Of a stretch of 64,000 nucleotides of DNA, positions 13,830 to 24,432 are shown piece by piece (the first letter of the stretch is position 1; the number at the start of each line of letters is the position of its first letter). Both the position numbers and the translations under genes were made by a program. Source of the DNA: Diphasiastrum complanatum (Eukaryota > Streptophyta > Lycopodiopsida > Lycopodiales > Lycopodiaceae). Below the pieces are notes generated by a model. That model worked only from the letters and a program-made list of their open reading frames with translations, did no database searches and was not told the origin of the DNA. Location: positions 31,507,777-31,571,776 of the forward strand of contig CM055093.1 of the NCBI GenBank assembly GCA_029204225.1. Reading direction: 5' to 3'.

Positions 13830-14031
13830 AATTTCAAAGTTAGCTACTATAAGTTCAAACATGATTTCTATCCCTATTGTCTTGTTTGAAATTGATAGGC
13901 ATAGTCATGCATTGGAAAGATGAAGATAGTTTATTCTGTCATGCACGAAAGGCTTTCTTTCTAGACACAAGAATTATTTTCATTCATTTCTTTTTGAGCT
14001 AGACCTATCTTTTGCACACCAATTTCCAACA
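13830..14031 (+). repeat. 5' LTR of element X, second part
   Basis: Continues the interrupted LTR with GCAATTTCAAAGTTAGCTAC, the sequence that directly follows the insertion point in the uninterrupted copies, and ends TTTCCAACA, the inverted match of the TGTTGG start. Confidence 0.88.
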
Positions 14032-14043
14032 TGGTATCAGAGT
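14032..14043 (+). other. element X primer binding site
   Basis: TGGTATCAGAGT lies immediately after the CA end of the 5' LTR and matches the initiator tRNA-Met site used by many plant copia elements. Confidence 0.9.
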
Positions 14044-14251
14044 ATTCCATTATAGTATCAAAGCAATTTCACTACTTTATCTGATTCCAACATGATATCG
14101 AAGCGAAAGCTTTGATACTTGATATCTTTCAAGATATCAAATTGATATCATACTCTTCAATTCTTTTCAACCTTTCAGTATCAGAAAACTGATTTTCTAT
14201 TGTTGGCATTACACATCTTTGCATCGATACAATCAACAGACTAAGTTCCAG

Positions 14252-14623
14252 ATGGATTCTCAAAGTAAAGCTGGTCTTATCACAGACAAGCTGAATGGAT
14301 CCAATTATCATTTGTGGAAATTTAAGATAAAGCTTTCACGCTTATTATCCTCAATATATCAGATACACAAATTGGACACATAGCAGAAGCTAAAACGTCA
14401 AAAGCCATTTGGGACATTTTGAACTCACTATATGACGTGATGGACGTAACTACTAAGTTATATCTACGAAGGAGATTCTTCACATTCAAAATGTCTGTTG
14501 GTGATTCACTTCAGAGTCACATTAACTAGTTTAATAATCTCTTGCAACAAATGGCCCATGTCAGATCAGTCATAGACGATCAAGACACACTTATGACATT
14601 GCTTTCAAGATTGCCCTCTACAT
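14252..14623 (+). pseudogene. element X gag, N-terminal part
   Basis: Starts MDSQSKAGLITDKLNGSNYH, the typical copia gag opening (LNG.NY..W). Through one early frame change it continues as AKTSKAIWDILNSLYD, RRRFFTFKMSVGDSLQSHI and SRLPST. One in-frame stop lies near 14528. The frame is cut at the words for LPST by a 3-kb insertion; the next gag residues (ENW) resume at 17636. Confidence 0.85.
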
Positions 14624-15615
14624 TAGAGATGAATTCTCCACATAAAATGAGAATACAATGATACTTTCTCCATGCTGGTAGTGCTATTTATAGCTGCCAA
14701 AATCTCACTTGGCCAATCTCTCTAAACTTGCCCTAAATGGTAACTTCTTGCTTCATCAAAAACCTAGAAATTCTAGTCTAGATGCAATGTATCTATATCA
14801 GCCAATTAGAATGGATCCAAATCTGACCTCATACACAAATTACTTGCCAAAAATAATATAGATACTATTTAGGTCTTTATTAACAAAAATAAATCTATAT
14901 CTAAATTGAAATTTCATATTGGCCTCAAAATTGCTAGGATAAATCCACTAAACTGGTTGACATTTTTCACACTTTCTCTTCAACTAGTTTTAGCATAGAT
15001 TTGATCACACTACTTTGATCCATCTTAAGAATGATATTCATCCTAAGTATAGACCTCCTTTCCATGATTTTTTAGTAACCTTCATAATTGATATAGAGAA
15101 TAGTGTCCATATTGGATGCTTCACTGTTTCTTACATCAATTTTACATATCAAGATGTAACTAGAACATGAAGATCAAAATAAAATGTAAATGCAATGATT
15201 CCTCCATGCTTCCAACTTTGAACTCTCTGGAAAATAATAGCAACCAAACAATAAATGTGAGTGATGACCACTTGCTTGCCTCCTCTATCATTGCCCTTTC
15301 TTGATATGTCTCCATCATAAAACTCCATGAATGAGTCTCCATCTCCATCTTGCCACAAGATGCCATCATCACTTGATGACTTGATCATGAATATTGAGTG
15401 ATATAATGAGCCTCCCTTAGCTTCATTTTCATCAGCAAAACTAGCCAATAATTCTAGTACAACTCCAACATCAAATTGATGCAAAACAATGTGACTAGTT
15501 TCACCATATCTTGACAATTTGCACACATTCACATGAAATTGCTCGAACATGAATGAAACAAATAAAGTAAACTTGAACAACACTTCATTTCTACTCCCTT
15601 GACCTTACTTGAGTC

Positions 15616-16365
15616 TTAAACTACTTGCAAAAGTAGATTCAAAGTATTTTCTTGACTTGACTTTCCTTTGATGATCTCAACTAGCTCCAAATTGCTTGGC
15701 CTCCTACCAAATAACATCTCAAAAGTGGTTTTTCCATCCAATACCACACTCTGCCATCTATTGCATAGAAAATTAGCACACAACAAATCTTGATCCCAAA
15801 AGGATTTAGGAAGAGTTGCACCTAGCCTCATGGCTTTGGCTCCTTCACATAAGGTTATATTCTTCCTCTTGGACCCTCCATTTTGCTGTGGTGTCCTTGG
15901 GCTTGTGTACTCCCTCTTGATCCCATTTGCATCACAAAATGCTTTGAACTTGGTAGAAATATACTCACTAGCATTGTCATTCCTCAAGCACTTGATCTTT
16001 GTAGATAATTGGACCTCCCTTGCCATTTTGAACTTGAACAAGACATCAAACACCTCATCTTTGCTCTTTAATAGATACACCCAACAAAATATACTAAAAT
16101 CATCAATAAAAGTCACATACATCTTAGCACCTCCATTGTTAATTGTAGTAACACCATGAATATCCAAATGCACAAGTTGAAAAGGCTTACTTGACCTTGA
16201 TGTGGATCTCTTGTAAGGTAACCTGATAAAGCATAAAGCACATTGCTCACAAACATGATTCATGCTAGCTAGAAATTTAGGAAGACAAAAAACGACTTTC
16301 CTCTTTGCCATCACCTCTGTAGTGGGTTTCTTTCCTTGCCTATCCTCAACCCAAGATTTAATCAA
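15616..16365 (-). pseudogene. copia integrase fragment of another family
   Basis: A minus-strand open frame of 249 codons reads a copia integrase. It has HVCEQCALCFIRLPY (the zinc-finger CxxC region with the second box altered), LVHLDIHG, FIDDFSIFCWVYLLKSKDEV, TPQQNGGSKRKN, then DGKTTFEMLFGRRP. In the catalytic triad the first Asp (HLDIHG) and second Asp box (RNDNASEY) are present; the expected Glu after QQNG is lost (VERKN becomes SKRKN). After the LFGRRP box the frame drifts. It carries an uninterrupted frame but no gag or RT, so it is a fragment brought in with the 3-kb segment. Confidence 0.8.
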
Positions 16366-17113
16366 TCTAGCATCAAGGAGATGAAGTTAGTTGTCACATG
16401 TAGGTTCGTTCTCATGAGAGCGATATCATAATTTAGATTTTAGCATGAATGGGAGACTCACATCTAACTCTAATATCCATTAACTCTAAGCATTAACACT
16501 ACACATTAATCCACAATGAAGATAGCTTACTCTTTCTCTCTCTCCCTTTCTCTCTCACAAAAAGTATAAAAACATGCAATCCCAAATACAATCAGATCCA
16601 AGAATTAACAAATCCAAAGAAAGCATGAGAGATGGAGGAAAAGTGATAGAGAGCAAGGACATTCATATATCCATGTCACAAGAGAACCAATCTGCTTTAT
16701 TGACATGAAGATATGTACATGTGTAGGATTATGTACATGTGTAGGAAACTCGAGTTGGTCTCTTTTTATAGTAGAGAGGAAGACCCTAGCCTCTGAATGG
16801 TCCATTTCTTTTTTCCTAACTATTCCAAAATTGGAGGGAAACCCAACTTTATTCACTAACTTGACATTTAGGACCTACGACATTAAAAGTCCCACAAAAA
16901 AGGCCTAAAGTCCTTTTATTGAATTTTTAATTATCAAATACCTGTGTGATCATCAGGTTGGACTTACACACGTAGGGTGCCAAATCCCTCTCACTTACTA
17001 ACTAGGGTTAGAGTTGCCCTGGGATCCGCAAACCCTCCAACAGTATCTCCCACCAAAACTGGTGGCGGTCCCACGACACGTGCGAGATGCAGTTATTGTG
17101 GACTTTCTTTGCA

Positions 17114-17600
17114 TCATGTCTCAATTTCAGAGGTCTTAAACTTGATGACCCAACCACCACACGAGGACTCATGTGGATGTTGTGCTAAGAAGCTCTGGAT
17201 TTGGTCCTCGACGCTGATTGGTCGTTTGAACAATGGTGTGAATCCTGAAGTTGATGGACCTATTTGTGTCGCTTGTGGAACTAGCTGTTCTTCTTCAATG
17301 TTAGGGGCTCCACCTTGGTCCATGCCCGCATCTAACCCTATATCCATAGTTGTGTCATCTTGGTGTGGATGGGAGAACTGTGGCATGAGCGGAATTGGAA
17401 TTTGAGGGTTAGATTGTAAAAGCTAAGTGGCGGCCTTTTCATATTCGTTGATGGTTGCTTTGGCCTTTTCCAACTCAGTTGAGGCTGTATGTACCCTTGA
17501 ATCTGTCAAAGCAGCCTTGGAATCCTTGAAGAGCCAATTTATAAGTTTCAACCTTTTTAAACAAATACGCGATTTTTGACGGAGTTACAAGATGATCATG
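17114..17600 (-). pseudogene. minus-strand coding remnant, coiled-coil-like, family unknown
   Basis: On the minus strand 17600-17400 reads a helical, charged stretch (TASTELEKAKATINEYEKAA) and, after a stop, 17386-17114 reads a 90-residue frame with PISVEDQIQSFLAQHPHESS. I do not recognise the family; a retroelement gag or an uncaptured host gene fragment are both possible. It sits at the right end of the alien segment. Confidence 0.35.
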
Positions 17601-17635
17601 TATTTGCGTCTAGCTTTCAAGCTTGCCCTCTACAT

Positions 17636-18441
17636 ATGAGAACTGGGTGATGATCATATCGACACACTCAGACTTAATTCTTACTAGAGTTATCACTATG
17701 TTGCTGCAAAAAGATAATAGAAGAAATCAAGACACTTCGTCGACTTCCTCCTCTCAGGTTCTATATGTCAACAAAGGCTCTAAGCAACAAAACCAGAAAA
17801 GCTCCAAGAAGGCTGCAACAAATCAGAAGCTGACTCAAAGTCAAGAACAATCATCGAATCCACAATCGAAGAAGAAGATGTTTTGCAGGTATTGCAAGCG
17901 CAATAACCATGAGATCAAGGATTGCCAAATTCTCCAAGCAAAGAACCCAGCCAAACAACCTGATCAACAAGCAAACACAGTCTCATCATCTCCCTAGGTC
18001 AAAGTGGACGAAGGTGCATTCATGGTCAAAGATCAAAGCACATTTTTGGGTGATTCATGGTTTCTAGATCTGGAGCAACTCAACATATGACCAATCAACG
18101 TGAGATCTTCAACTCCTACATGCCTTATAGCAAAAAGAAATTTGTTCATCTTGGTAAATAGTACTCACACTATTGAAGGTGAAGGTATTGTAAGATTGCG
18201 ATTCCAGCACGATCAATCTAAATTACTATCAAAAGTCTTATATGTTCCTAAACTCTCTACAAATCTGTTATTAGTAGGTAAAATTACAAATTTAGGTCGT
18301 AAGGTAGAATTCAAATCTGATCTATGCAAAACTATTGATAGGAGTAATAAGATCCTTGCACTCAACAAGAGGCAAGGTTACTTATATAGATTGGCACATT
18401 GTTATTCTGAGTCTAGTCAAGCCTTGAAAACCTCTATTTAG
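17636..18441 (+). pseudogene. element X gag C-terminus, protease and pre-integrase
   Basis: Gag resumes with ENWVMIISTHSD, then a Ser/Gln/Lys-rich linker and an intact CCHC knuckle CRYCKRNNHEIKDC (about 17881-17925). Protease follows: GDSWFLD ends at about 18068, where a single missing base shifts the frame exactly at the catalytic D-S-G; SGATQHMTNQREIFNSYMP continues in the next frame. From 18100 the frame reads typical protease to pre-integrase sequence (GEGIVRL, VLYVPKLSTNLL, LNKRQGYLYRL). A TAG also cuts between gag and protease near 17995. Confidence 0.85.
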
Positions 18442-18449
18442 TCAATAAA

Positions 18450-19100
18450 ACATTACTATGACATCATCACTTAGGACACGTAAATTATGCATCTATTTTG
18501 AACATGTCCAGACAATCCATGATTCTTGATCTCGACTATCCTTCTAGTAAGGTCGATCTCCCTGTCTGTCATAGCTGCGTTTTTGGAAAGCAGGCTAGGA
18601 TTCCTCCTATTCACCTCAGTCAAAAAATCATGTTGAGAGAAAGAACAGAACCTTAGTCGAATCAGTAAAGTGCATGTTATTACATGCAACTCTTCCGAAG
18701 TGCTTCTGGGCTGAAGTTGTTTCAACAGCAACCTATATTCAGAACAGATGTCCTACTAAAGGCCTCTCAAACAAAATACCATTCGAAGTTTGGACAAGTA
18801 CCAAACCTTCTTTATAAAACTTATGAGTTTTTGGATGTACTGCCTTTGCACAGATACCTCGTGATCTCAGGAAGAAGCTCGACTTCCAGAGTATCAAATG
18901 TGTTTTCATCACCTACACTACTTCAAATTAAGCCTACAAGTTGTTCAATCCCATCGAGTCAAAGATATTCACTAGTCGGGATGTCATCTTCATAGAAGAT
19001 CAGTTTCAAGACCTCAAAGGAAAGGGCAATTCCCATGTAGCTGACCTGTCAGATTCTCCTGACGCTTTGAACTTTTCAGTTCCGTAGGCGACTATTCTCA
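18450..19100 (+). pseudogene. element X integrase, core deleted
   Basis: After the zinc-finger end (CHSCVFGKQARIPPIHLSQK near 18565-18628) the sequence passes almost directly to ERKNRTLVESVKCM and then CFWAEVVSTATYIQNR (18640-18745). In copia integrases about 130 codons with the two catalytic Asp residues lie between these boxes; here they are missing. The C-terminal part (PFEVW, VFGCTAF, a frame-shifted RKKLDFQS region) follows with stops. Confidence 0.75.
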
Positions 19101-20858
19101 TTGAAGGTCCAAGCTCTTCTACTTCCGATGAACAACGAATCAACGACGAGTTAGAAGAAGATGATGTTGCATTTCAGCAACTACAGTATGATGGAAATGA
19201 TCAGCTTTCTCTATTACCCAGAAGATCTTCAAGAACCAGCAGACCACCCAACCAGTATATTGACGAGTCTGCAACCTACCTTCTTCAAGAACCGACATCT
19301 ATCGAAGAGGCACTCAGTCATCTCTAGAAAGAAGTTATGGATAGAGAGTATTCATCTCTTATCAAGAACTAGACATGGATGATTATCGAATGACCTGCTA
19401 GTAGAAATGTAGTTGATTGCAAATGGATTTTCAAAGTCAAGTACAACGCAGATGGAAGCATCAATAGAAGAAAGGCACGACTTGTTTTTAGAGGATTTTC
19501 TTAGGTATACAATGCCAATTACACTGAAACTTTCAGTCCAGTAGTCAAGCATTCTTCTATTCGACTTTGCTATCATTTGCCGCTGCAACAGATTTGGAAA
19601 TACATCAAATGGATGTACAGACAACATATCTCAATGGAGTTATCGGAGAAGACATTTACATGGTGCAACTCGAAGGTTATATCATCGAGGGTAAACACAA
19701 TCATGTGTGAAAACTCCATAAGACACTTTATGGCTTGAAGCAATCTGCTCGAGCATGGTTTCAAAGGATCAATACTTTTTTTATTGATCACGGCTACGCA
19801 CCTAGCTCTTCAGATTCAAACGTTTACTTCAAAGCAGCGTAGCAATCTTTTATCATTATCACTTTATATGTGGATGATACATTGCTTTTCAGCAACAATA
19901 TCGATCTGATAAAAGGAGCTAAGACAATGCTATCTTCCAAATTCGACATGACCGATCTAGGCGAAGCTCATTTTTGCCTTGGAATACAAATCCACAGAGA
20001 CAGAAAACAGAAGTTAATCTACATCACACAACAGAGGTACATCTACAACATTTTAGTAAGATATAATCTGATCAATTGCAAAGTAGCTCTCTTGCCAATG
20101 GAACCAGGACTCAAATTGTCAAAGGACCATTGTCCCCAAACAATTCACGAGAAGCAGCAGATGTGTAAGTATCCTTACCATTCTATTATAGGATCTCTTA
20201 TGTATGCCATTATCTGTACCAGACCAGACATTGCTTTTGCAGTGAGCTCTCTTAGTCAGTTTATGACTAATTCTAGTGTAACACATTGGAAGGCTCTCAT
20301 CAGAGTCATGAGATATCTTTGCGCTACTATAGACTTTGGCATTTGTTATGGAGTAGTCGACAACGACAAACTCAATTTCCTCAATGGTTATACAGATGCG
20401 AGTTGGGCAGGAGGTGTAGACCTCATAAATCTACTTTCGGATTTACATTCTTCCTCAACCATGGTCCAATTTCCTGGAACAGTCGCAAGCAATCTTTGAT
20501 AGCTCTATCTTCCACTGAATCAAAGTATATCACATCCTCTCAAGCTACAAAGAAAGCAATTTGGTTGAGAAACTTACTTTTAGATATCGGTATGAATCAA
20601 TATGCTCTGACGACATTATTTTGTGATAATCAAAGTGTCACCGCTTTATCAACCAACCCTAGATTTTATTCCAAGAGTAAGCACATTCAATTGAAGTATC
20701 ATTTCGTCAGAAGCAAAGTTCTCAACGAAGAGGTCAGATTGTAGTACTGTAGAATGCAAGATATGACAACTGATATTTTTACCAAAGTATTAAGTTTGGA
20801 TATAGACAGAAGATTCTATGTAGAACTAAGTTTGAAGGTCAAGGCATTCAAGGATCAG
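19101..20858 (+). pseudogene. element X reverse transcriptase and RNase H
   Basis: RT begins after an acidic, Ser-rich linker. WIFKVKYNADGSINRRKARL (near 19420-19480), FSPVVKHSSIRL near 19545, then frame changes up to a YVDDTLLFSNN active site at about 19866. The 19870-20500 frame covers the RT thumb and connection (DLGEAHFCLGIQIH, YHSIIGSLMYA, THWKALIRVMRYL) and ends at YTDASWAGG, where RNase H shifts frame (near 20412). RNase H continues SRKQSLIALSSTESKYI, LFCDNQSVTALSTNP, SKHIQLKYHFVR and TDIFTKVL to about 20790. Several stops lie before the YVDD box. Confidence 0.88.
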
Positions 20859-20870
20859 ATTGAGGGGGAG
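20858..20870 (+). other. element X polypurine tract
   Basis: GATTGAGGGGGAG directly precedes the TGTTGG start of the 3' LTR, the expected plus-strand primer position. Confidence 0.85.
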
Positions 20871-22071
20871 TGTTGGATTATTCTCCTTCTTACCAATCGA
20901 CTAATTGGCTTTAATCTTCATCCATTGTTTATTCAATTCTGCAGATTTTCCCATTCTTTTACAGTCTGCAATTTTACAAGTATTTTTACACAATCTGCAA
21001 AATTACACGGAGTTTTACTACAATGTCACATTTCATTTTTCTCTCACTTCGGCTTTCTTACCTGTCAGGAAATACACGGAGTTATATATAATTGTTGCTT
21101 TAGTTTCTCATTTTTTGCGAAGCTGTTGCCTGTCAGGAATCTCGTGGGAAAATGCAGTGTCGTTTTTTTGCATTTTTTTGCCTGTCAGGATTTGCAAGCA
21201 AATATGCAAAGTCGCATTTTTCACTTGACAAAATGTTGCACTTTTCGCTTTCTCCAAAGAGCCTCAAAAGTTAAGAAAATGACTGGGGCAAAGTGTAGGG
21301 CAACCCTAAATCAGTTTTTAAGGCACTGTAGCGTTTTTCGCAAAATCTCGATACTGTCGCCTTTTGTGACAGTGTTGCTTGTGGCTGTTTTAGTTCATTT
21401 TTACAGAAGTGACAGTTTGGTTCATTTATGCAGATAGAACGTTTATGACCAATTTCACTGCTTATCGACAATCAATGACAAGGAATGGATACCAGCGGAT
21501 ACCAGCCAACTGGCAATCGCAATTGATGACCAAATTTCTTAGTATAAATAACTGATCATATTCATATAGTTTTAAAAAAAAATAAGCAGTTTAATATCAT
21601 CAAGTATTGCAAGTTAGCTCTCTATCAGGATTTTAAGCTTGAACTCTCTTGAGCATTTTAGCTCAATTCTAGAGTTATATTTTAAAGTTGCTATTGTGCT
21701 ATTGCTTATCAGCATAGTTGCTTGTTATCAAACATATCCTCAGTTACTCAAAGATAACTTAGAGTGTGCGGTTTTGCTAATGTTTTGTGCTCATCTGATT
21801 TTGTTTTTCTGAATCGATACTATCTTTTATTGCGTTCAGTATATGTCAGAATGCATGCATCTCTGTATTTCTTTGTAACTAATAAAATTGTCTGAGAATT
21901 CAATACTTCATGTTTGGCTACGTAATCACTTAGCATCTAGCGATTTTAAAGTTAGTTGCTAAAGATTGAATGTGATTTCCATCACTACTGCTTTGTTCAA
22001 TTTTTGATAGGCGTACTCATGCACTGGAAGTAGGAAGTTTTCCGCTATGATTATCTAACCTATTTCCGACA
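20871..22071 (+). repeat. 3' LTR of element X
   Basis: 1201 bp, TGTTGGATTATTCTCC ... TTTCCGACA. It aligns with the split 5' LTR and the inverted solo LTR. The region 21000-21400 is dense in words such as TTTTTCGC, TGTCGC and CCTGTCAGG, which recur in all X LTRs and, in part, in the LTR of element Z. Confidence 0.88.
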
Positions 22072-23760
22072 AACTAATATAGCGAGGGTAGGCAAGTAGA
22101 TAATTATTTTTAAATTTGCTACTTTTGGTTGATTAAAATTTTCAAACCAAATGTATCCAAAGTTTATGGGTTTGGGTACATGAAAACTTTCTACATTGAT
22201 CTACCCACATGTTCTAAATATGGTATCTAATAATTGGTAGTTCTTGACAATTATCATTTGAGTGTAAGGTCGATTATCAATATTGTATCAGCATTAGTAT
22301 TAGCCAATCCTATATTTGTGGTTCAACAATGACCAATATTAACAAGTGCTATACTATCAACTATACCATACCAATGTAGTTATTAGGGAGATGGCTATGC
22401 TATTATAAGCCCTTGCAATACTAGGCCTAAATCCTAAACCTAGTCTGGGCCAGTATTTGCTTTACCAACATTTGGGTCAATACTAAACTAAAACCTATTC
22501 TGGACCAGTATTGGCTTTACCTAGTCTAGTCTAGTATTGGCTTTACCAACATCTGGGTCAATACTCTTTCCAGTTTGGTTTTTGCCTAAGCAATGGCATA
22601 GGTAGTATCTACACTAGGAGAATAAAAGAGTTCATACCGAAGGTGACAATCATGACTAAGATCCCTAGTTGTTGTGCGCAGAATTTTTATGTTCCTCTTG
22701 GAATGGAGAGGATTTTTACAAAATAGTTGTTTTTCTTTTGTAGATACTGGACTTAGCGAGGGCATCATGACTTATTTCATTATGTTTATAAGGGGTTAAA
22801 GCCTATATACATGACATTTGGGAGATTCTTCAAGTTGGTATGAAAATTTTTGAGCAAAGCACTCAGTATATCCCACTTTACCACCAAACCGAGATTCAAA
22901 CTTGGGCCTTTGCTACCACATGAAACACTCTTATCCAACTTGCTATGGGGGGGATACATTTCTACATATACCTTTAGAGTTGTATATTGGAGGCACATTC
23001 ATGTAGATGTCCCAATTTTTTGTCTAATGCTTGCAAATTGCAAAATAAGATTGCAAATATTCATATTGAGGCTCATGACCATCTAGTATGGAATGCGATC
23101 CAAATTGATATATGTAGCTTTTAAGTTTGGTACTCTAGAATCAACTAGGCAATCTTCCAATACTCATGGGGATCATTTAATCTCTAACTAGTTGCATGTA
23201 AAGTGGGAACTAGCTAGGGGGGTTTGATTGCTAGGACATGATTATTGCCAAGATTAGGAAGATCAAACCTTTCAAATTGAGAGACTTCTCAACCAAATTG
23301 TCCTCCCTCCCTCGTCATAACACAAACAAAAATTGCAATAGATATGGCTGCTACCTGAAAGAAACTTTTTTACATCTCTTTGTTGATTGCAATCCTAGAG
23401 ATTGAACTTATTTTATTGATGAGTTTGAAAAAAGATTCCATGCCACATTGAAGCCACTTTCCTCCCTTAAGATTCACCTTAAAGATTTCACTTTTGAGAA
23501 TGAGACTACTTGATTGACTAGGGATATTGCTTAAGCTCTCCTTCTTTGGCAAATCTGGTTATGTAGGAATGTGCTAGTCTTTTCTGGCAACTTCTTTTGC
23601 TAGGATGATCTTTTGAATTTGGTTTCATTATTGACAAAGTTATTTGCTTCTGCTTTTTTATGCCATCCATACATTTGTTAAGCTAGCTCTACATACATTT
23701 GTCTGAAGTCTTTAGTAAAAGTATCTATCTCGAAGAAAGAAAAAAAAAATACTAGGACCA
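22072..23760 (+). pseudogene. non-LTR (LINE) remnant, 3' end
   Basis: From about 23230 the plus strand reads, through stops, CNRYGCYLKETFLHLFVDC and then WQIWLCRNVLVFSG, matching the zinc-binding motif and following IW..RN..VF box at the C-terminus of plant LINE reverse transcriptases (zf-RVT). It ends near 23740 in TAGTAAAAGTATCTATCTCG and an A-rich run, as a LINE tail should. The 22072-23200 part is probably the preceding LINE region but too decayed to assign firmly. Confidence 0.6.
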
Positions 23761-24099
23761 ATCAGTATTGAAAAGACTTATATCTGTTCTAACACTAATT
23801 AGAGCCACATCTTTAGGCATAGCACCAATGGAGCACAAAGCTCCTAAATTTTGTAGCTCATGGGGTCTAAGGTGTTGTCTTTTGTATGCACAATTTGGAG
23901 GTATCCATTGCTAGGGGAACCACCTTATCCAACTTGGATACAATGGAGGATCCTATAGATGCTTTTGCATACACGCCCTAAATGTTGAAGGATGTTTCAA
24001 GCTTTGGATGGGATACATCTCATGAGGTGAAAAATATGAGATGTCATTGTATCGTATGCGGATAGCCATAGGGTTGTGAATTTGTATGTGGTAAATGTC

Positions 24100-24139
24100 A
24101 TATTCTCTTGATTAAGAAGTTTCTTAATCAAGAGAATAT
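24100..24139. repeat. perfect 19-nt palindrome at a deletion point
   Basis: Arms 24100-24118 and 24121-24139 are exact reverse complements (ATATTCTCTTGATTAAGAA and its complement) with a 2-base loop. Units 2 and 3 contain only the right arm, with about 175 bp of extra sequence to its left. Unit 1 thus lost that sequence and gained an inverted copy of adjacent bases. Confidence 0.92.
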
Positions 24140-24390
24140 AAGCTCTATTGAAGTCTAAGGGCCCTTGGCCCATTTTGATGGTCCACGTCCACCTAATCAA
24201 TTAAGAGTATATAGATAAGTAGTCAACTAAAGAGCAATCAATTGAGCCTTGCAACAAGATCACATGTCACCTCACCAAATGGCTCATCAATGCCTCTTCT
24301 ATGAAATACAAATTTTTTCTTAATGCTAATTATAACTACTAACAGTTCAAATGTAGTTGTGAGCACTAAAATCATCAAAGGTAAACAACG

Positions 24391-24432
24391 CCCCCCCCCC
24401 CCCCCCCCCCCCCCCCCCCCACCCCACCCCCC
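24391..24432. repeat. poly-C tract, unit 1 end
   Basis: Thirty consecutive C followed by ACCCCACCCCCC. Equivalent tracts close units 2 (25299-25320, 22 C) and 3 (26214-26262, interrupted). Confidence 0.95.

Larger units (their letters stand above)
14624..17612. mobile_element. 3-kb alien segment inside X gag, flanked by 23-bp direct repeats
   Basis: The flanks GCTTTCAAGATTGCCCTCTA (from 14601) and GCTTTCAAGCTTGCCCTCTA (from 17613) are copies of the same gag stretch, 22 of 23 bp identical through CAT. Gag codons run in from the left and out to the right, so the segment is an insertion with a long target duplication or a repair product. The content is itself mixed: unassigned DNA at 14624-15148, a minus-strand copia integrase fragment at 15616-16365, an unassigned minus-strand frame at 15149-15583, and a minus-strand region at 17114-17600. 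No LTR pair or inverted ends are obvious. Confidence 0.7.
6599..22071 (+). mobile_element. Ty1/copia element X, complete outline with two nested insertions
   Basis: A full-length but dead copia retrotransposon. The 5' LTR (6599-7591 plus 13830-14031, about 1.2 kb once the nested element is removed) and 3' LTR (20871-22071, 1201 bp) both start TGTTGGATTATTCTCC. A tRNA-Met-type primer binding site (14032-14043) and a purine tract (20858-20870) sit at the expected edges. Inside, in copia order, are gag, protease, a damaged integrase, RT and RNase H. Two foreign pieces interrupt it: element N inside the 5' LTR and a 3-kb segment inside gag. Target duplications at the outer ends are not evident. 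The LTR copies differ noticeably, so the insertion is not recent. Confidence 0.88.
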
